A stretch of 30,622 nucleotides of DNA from a virus. The notes beneath the pieces are model-generated. The model worked only from the letters and a program-made list of their open reading frames with translations, made no database searches and had not been told where the DNA came from. Positions 28,131-30,622 of this stretch are shown here, one piece after another. The stretch covers positions 1 through 30,622 of IMG/VR virus record IMGVR_UViG_3300042934_001305. One strand, given 5' to 3'. The stretch's first letter is position 1. Each line of letters begins with the position of its first letter. Position numbers and translations under genes: made by a program.

Positions 28131-28514
28131 TTATCCTTGATATCCAAACAAATCCTCTAACATTAGTTGTAGTTTATTACATGCTGATTCATATTTACAT
28201 TCATCACACATGCCAGAACATTGCTGATCTTCTGAGTAAAGCTTCTCCAAGGCCTGCATAACACTAAATTTATCAATTGGTTCCTGTAAGGATAAATCAG
28301 GTACCTTGTCCATTGATTCAAAATAATCATGTAAAGTAATATATAACGCTTCAATATGTACAAAGGTACCCAAAACTACACACACCAGCTCATCATTCTC
28401 AAATATACCTAGAATATGCTGGTCCTCCTCATGTTGATTCTGAAATATCGCAAGTGCTACATTATCACTAGATGTCTCTTTAAGATCAATGATAGCCTTT
28501 ACTCCTGTTTCCAT
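28131..28514 (-). CDS. Hypothetical early protein with cysteine cluster, 127 aa
   Basis: The product is acidic and mostly alpha/beta, with SSDNVALAIFQNQHEEDQHI, then LGIFENDELVCVVLGTFVHI and a helix of the EALYITLHDYFESM type. A C-terminal cluster reads CSGMCDECKYESAC, with four cysteines spaced C-x3-C-x2-C-x5-C, followed by a helix. This suggests a small metal site. AAAGGGTGAT lies well before the ATG at 28514. It precedes the replication gene in the early operon and no family is recognised. Phage-specific early role is likely but unspecified. Confidence 0.65.
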   Translation of the reverse strand: METGVKAIIDLKETSSDNVALAIFQNQHEEDQHILGIFENDELVCVVLGTFVHIEALYITLHDYFESMDKVPDLSLQEPIDKFSVMQALEKLYSEDQQCSGMCDECKYESACNKLQLMLEDLFGYQG

Positions 28515-28549
28515 GAAATCACCCTTTCTTTAATTTAAATAGCATGTCT

Positions 28550-28583
28550 ATCAATAGGGCGGAACGTTCCCCACCCTATTGAT
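28550..28583. repeat. Nested inverted repeat in the early intergenic region
   Basis: ATCAATAGGG (28550-28559) and CCCTATTGAT (28574-28583) are perfect arms. Inside lies the palindrome GGAACGTTCC (28561-28570). No T-run follows. It sits between two early genes and could be an operator or a stable RNA hairpin. Confidence 0.55.
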
Positions 28584-28606
28584 TTTATATATATGAATTG
28601 TTATAA

Positions 28607-28855
28607 TTAATTTAACGAATTATTTTCTCTTAGCGCACTTGCAGGTGTGCTTTTTTTATTTATATCTATTAATATCATCGCTACCTTTGCAGTTACTTCA
28701 GCTGCATGCCTAAAGCTTGTCCGTCTACCAAAGCTGATATTATTGAATTTTATATCTTCATCAGCTCCCTTAGCCGCTTCTCTAAATATCTCATCAGTAA
28801 GTTTCTCACCGGTTAGGTTCTTAACGATACCCTCAACTGATTCCCTAATCGACAT
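28607..28855 (-). CDS. Small early protein of unknown function, 82 aa
   Basis: The ATG at 28855 overlaps the stop of the Xre regulator (TAATG), with AAAGGGG upstream. The product is helical: SIRESVEGIVKNLTGEKLTD, then EIFREAAKGADEDIKF, a basic NISFGRRTSFRHAAEVTAKV and a short hydrophobic helix (VAMILIDI). The coupling to an Xre gene suggests a regulatory role or a partner of that regulator. Nothing in the sequence gives a catalytic function. A plus-strand terminator-like hairpin lies in its last 17 codons. Confidence 0.65.
   Translation of the reverse strand: MSIRESVEGIVKNLTGEKLTDEIFREAAKGADEDIKFNNISFGRRTSFRHAAEVTAKVAMILIDINKKSTPASALRENNSLN
28632..28657 (+). terminator. Plus-strand terminator-like hairpin inside an early gene
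   Basis: GCGCAC (28633-28638) pairs with GTGTGC (28645-28650), including one G-U, around a 6-nt loop. It is followed on the plus strand by seven T. It would end an antisense RNA, but no plus-strand gene lies upstream nearby. Confidence 0.5.
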
Positions 28856-29373
28856 TATACATACCCCTTTTCTTTAAGTTTTCGATAAATTCTATCCTCG
28901 ATGTTTTTCAATTTCACCCCGTATGCTTCATCCATGGTTGTGAAATGCATTTTAAGTGCTACATACAAGTCTGCGATCTGCTCTTCATTCTTATATACAG
29001 CTTCTTTAATATCATCTGGCAAGATACAACCAGGCTTAATATTAACCAATAGGTTCTTGATTGATTGAATACTCTTTCCTGCTTCGAACATTTCAGTAGT
29101 CAAAACCTCAAGTACATTCTTAGGGTTATCATCAACATTCTTTAATAACGGTACACTGAAAAACTCTGCACCGAATTCATAAGCCAGTAAAGCCTTTGCC
29201 TTTGCATCATTTAATACAATAGAAATTCTAGGAATTAAGTCTTGTGGTACCTGCTTTTTTCCTTTTTCAATTGCGCTGATCATCGGCTGGGTTACATTAA
29301 GCTCCCTGGCAAACTCAGCTTGAGACAAATTATTATTTATCCTTGCTTCCTTTATCACATCTGCCATGCACAT
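28855..29373 (-). CDS. Xre-family transcriptional regulator with long C-terminal domain
   Basis: The 172-aa product has an N-terminal Xre/Cro helix-turn-helix at about 3-58: VIKEARINNNLSQAEFAREL, then NVTQPMISAIEKGKKQVP. A C-terminal domain of about 100 residues has QSIKNLLVNIKPGCILPDDI and KLKNIEDRIYRKLKEKG. It is longer than Cro and lacks the LexA-type protease motifs, so it is probably not cleaved in an SOS response. GGGGGTAAGAAG precedes the ATG at 29373. It heads the early operon and may repress its own promoter through the dyad at 29406-29424. Starting at the second Met, two codons later, is also possible. Confidence 0.85.
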   Translation of the reverse strand: MCMADVIKEARINNNLSQAEFARELNVTQPMISAIEKGKKQVPQDLIPRISIVLNDAKAKALLAYEFGAEFFSVPLLKNVDDNPKNVLEVLTTEMFEAGKSIQSIKNLLVNIKPGCILPDDIKEAVYKNEEQIADLYVALKMHFTTMDEAYGVKLKNIEDRIYRKLKEKGYV

Positions 29374-29405
29374 CTTCTTACCCCCTTGTATAAATAGTCA
29401 TGTAA

Positions 29406-29424
29406 ATATATCAAATCGATATAT
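29406..29424. promoter_or_regulatory. Palindromic operator candidate upstream of the Xre regulator
   Basis: ATATATC and GATATAT (29406-29412 and 29418-29424) are exact complements with a 5-bp spacer. They lie about 33-51 bases upstream of the start codon at 29373, where a Cro-like operator would be expected. The region 29425-29566 has no gene or clear promoter. Confidence 0.4.
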
Positions 29425-29566
29425 ATAAGGTATTTAATTATAACTTCAGAACTTGCTACAATTTAGTTAATACAAATCTAGTTTCATTCCCACCAAACTA
29501 TGTTCCAAAATCACGTCTAACTATACCGATTCTTAGTTGTGGCGGTATAAGAGCCGCCTTCCCACC

Positions 29567-29797
29567 TTAATGTCTCTGCAGCATTTTTTCTCTTACTTTG
29601 GCAGTGGGACTTTCCACAAATGCTAAACAAATATTTTGCCCTTCTCTTCCACCACATTCACCCTTGTTATATTTCAGCCGCAGACATTTTCTACATTCTG
29701 GAGCTAATTTATCAAAGTCAACATCTTTCCGAATTCTAATGTTGCTTTTCCTCCTTGGATCTTCAATCGGTTTCTCAACTTTTGTGACAAAACTCAT
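29567..29797 (-). CDS. Small cysteine-containing early protein, 76 aa
   Basis: The ATG at 29797 is preceded by GAGGTGTAA, so the longer frame to 29827 is not used. The product begins MSFVTKVEKPIEDPRRKSNI, is basic, and has cysteines in PECRKCLRLKYNKGECGGRE and QNICLAF. A C-x2-C pair with two more cysteines further on suggests a small metal-binding fold. Similar proteins occur in clostridial prophages near the regulator genes without assigned function. It is the first of a group of small early genes upstream of the Xre gene. Confidence 0.65.
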   Translation of the reverse strand: MSFVTKVEKPIEDPRRKSNIRIRKDVDFDKLAPECRKCLRLKYNKGECGGREGQNICLAFVESPTAKVREKMLQRH

Positions 29798-29859
29798 ATT
29801 ACACCTCACATTCACTTCATATTTCATTATTGAGCTACAAAGATATACTCATATGTGTT

Positions 29860-30054
29860 TTATAGACAGCTAGCTCCCTCCTTGCTCATCTTAAGCAATT
29901 GTTCTTTCCATATCTCAAGGGATGCTCTCTTATAATCTGCAAGTATCTTCTCTACTTTTTCTTGCGTTGGTGCCGGATTTGGTGCAACGATATATATTGT
30001 TGTATTACCAATGTTATAGACTTCATCATATTTTTCGATAAAAGGTTTATCCAT
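29860..30054 (-). CDS. Small phage protein, 64 aa
   Basis: The ATG at 30054 follows GGGGAGGCG at good spacing. The product has a strand-like start (YDEVYNIGNTTIYIVAPNPA) and a long charged helix (EKVEKILADYKRASLEIWKE). A short tail completes it. The IYIVAPNPAPTQEKVEKIL pattern is familiar from tiny early-region phage proteins of Firmicutes; the function is unknown. It lies between the decayed Xre gene and the cysteine-containing gene. Confidence 0.65.
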   Translation of the reverse strand: MDKPFIEKYDEVYNIGNTTIYIVAPNPAPTQEKVEKILADYKRASLEIWKEQLLKMSKEGASCL

Positions 30055-30150
30055 CCCAACGCCTCCCCTCTTGATATTACTTATGCTTAAGATGTTTTGT
30101 ACTATTCTTCTTTAAATATTTTTAAGTTGTTTCTTCAGAACGCACCCGCA

Positions 30151-30355
30151 TTATTCAATGTAGAAAATTTCTCCAAGTTGCTTATTGAAGCACTTGCATA
30201 TCTTAGCCATTAAACCTGGACCTGGGGGGAATTTTTGATTTTCTAATTTTGAAAGATGTGTCCTTTGAATCCAAGTTCAGTTATCTTTGCTCCTGATTAG
30301 CACCCTGCTCTTCACTAAATTTTTGGATATTGTTTTTAATAAGTGCTTTAGTCAA
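30151..30355 (-). pseudogene. Decayed Xre-type regulator
   Basis: A TTG at 30355 with AGGAG upstream opens a frame reading ALIKNNIQKFSEEQGANQEQ, a normal Xre first helix, and then stops. The next piece (ITELGF) is in another frame. A third frame then gives IQRTHLSKLENQKFPPGPGL and MAKICKCFNKQLGEIFYIE up to TAA at 30151. These pieces together form one Xre domain of about 68 codons broken by at least two frameshifts or small deletions. The decay shows that a repressor-type gene was lost or replaced here, next to the intact Xre gene at the window edge. Expression of a functional protein is unlikely. Confidence 0.75.
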
Positions 30356-30406
30356 TTTTTATTACTCCTAAGTAGATATTTAACACAGTGAAAACTTGAT
30401 AGTATT

Positions 30407-30622
30407 TTAACTGCGTTTTGTGGTATTTGTGCTTAAAAAAATATCTGCAAATAATACTGTCATTGGCTTCTTATACTGAATTTCGAACCTCTTCATTAAA
30501 TTAACACTAGGATTTCTAGTCCCTCTTTCTATCGCACTTAAGTGTTTTTGTGTTATTCCAAGCTTTTCTGACACACATTCTTGGCTTTGTTTTCCTCTCA
30601 ATTCAACTAGTATGTCCCTCAA
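30407..30622 (-). CDS. Xre-family regulator, cut by the window edge
   Basis: The frame is open to the last base, so the start may lie outside; TTG at 30622 is the first codon seen. The 71 residues form a helix-turn-helix: ILVELRGKQSQECVSEKLGI, then TQKHLSAIERGTRNPSVNLM, and a tail ending TNTTKRS. This is typical of small Cro/CI-like phage regulators. It is next to the decayed Xre gene and upstream of the early genes. It may be the main repressor or a Cro-like protein; which cannot be decided from the visible part. Confidence 0.75.
   Translation of the reverse strand: MRDILVELRGKQSQECVSEKLGITQKHLSAIERGTRNPSVNLMKRFEIQYKKPMTVLFADIFLSTNTTKRS

Noticed and set aside
29543-29561. Hairpin GGCGG/CCGCC between early genes as a terminator
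   Set aside because: Only five pairs and no T-run on either strand.
1-30622. tRNA, rRNA, riboswitch or insertion sequence
   Set aside because: Read through for cloverleaf-like segments, transposase motifs and long terminal repeats on both strands; none could be supported.

Overview
The window is most of an AT-rich prophage of a spore-forming, clostridium-like Firmicute. Three things suggest this host: strong GGAGG-type ribosome binding sites with frequent TTG and GTG starts, a small clostridial MRPVE-type gene at the left edge, and three promoter-like elements that fit the Firmicute sigma-H consensus. Nearly all genes read leftward (minus strand). No tRNA, rRNA, CRISPR array or insertion sequence was seen. 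The lysogeny integrase and at least one chromosomal junction appear to lie outside the window.

In the direction of transcription (right to left), 30622-26400 is the early and regulatory region. It holds a partial Xre repressor, a decayed Xre gene, small unknown proteins, a second Xre regulator, and a DnaD-like replication protein whose gene contains a row of 12-bp iterons (candidate origin). A sigma-like/ArpU-like late regulator follows at 25956-26387. Then come a tyrosine recombinase reduced to its catalytic domain with a partner gene. A 20-of-21-bp repeat lies on either side of that pair, and each copy is followed by a terminator hairpin about 45 nt on. Next is a cassette of three single-gene units at 24429-22361: a PD-(D/E)xK nuclease-like protein, a small helical protein and a compact WYL-domain protein. 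Each has its own sigma-H-like promoter and its own terminator. This is the most unusual part of the window.

From 21961 to 13177 is a lambda-type packaging and head block: TerS, TerL (GpA type), a W-like joiner, portal, ClpP-type protease with a nested scaffold, decoration protein D, major capsid protein E, an FI-position protein, FII, Z and a tail terminator candidate. From 13163 to 3575 is a P2-type contractile tail: sheath, tube, a tail chaperone with a T_TTT_TTC frameshift site, tape measure, X, D, a minimal V, W/gp25, J, I, fibre and small fibre-associated proteins. The virion is therefore predicted to be a myovirus with a lambda-like head.

The late operon ends with two holin-like membrane proteins, an NlpC/P60 endolysin and a subtilisin-like protease without a signal peptide. 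The protease gene is followed by a strong terminator and then a 39-codon orphan gene with its own terminator. Left of this lie a clostridial small gene behind a LexA-like box and an unidentified plus-strand gene. Two tiny plus-strand genes encoding membrane peptides (22185 and 26846) stand against the general direction of transcription and are toxin-like candidates.
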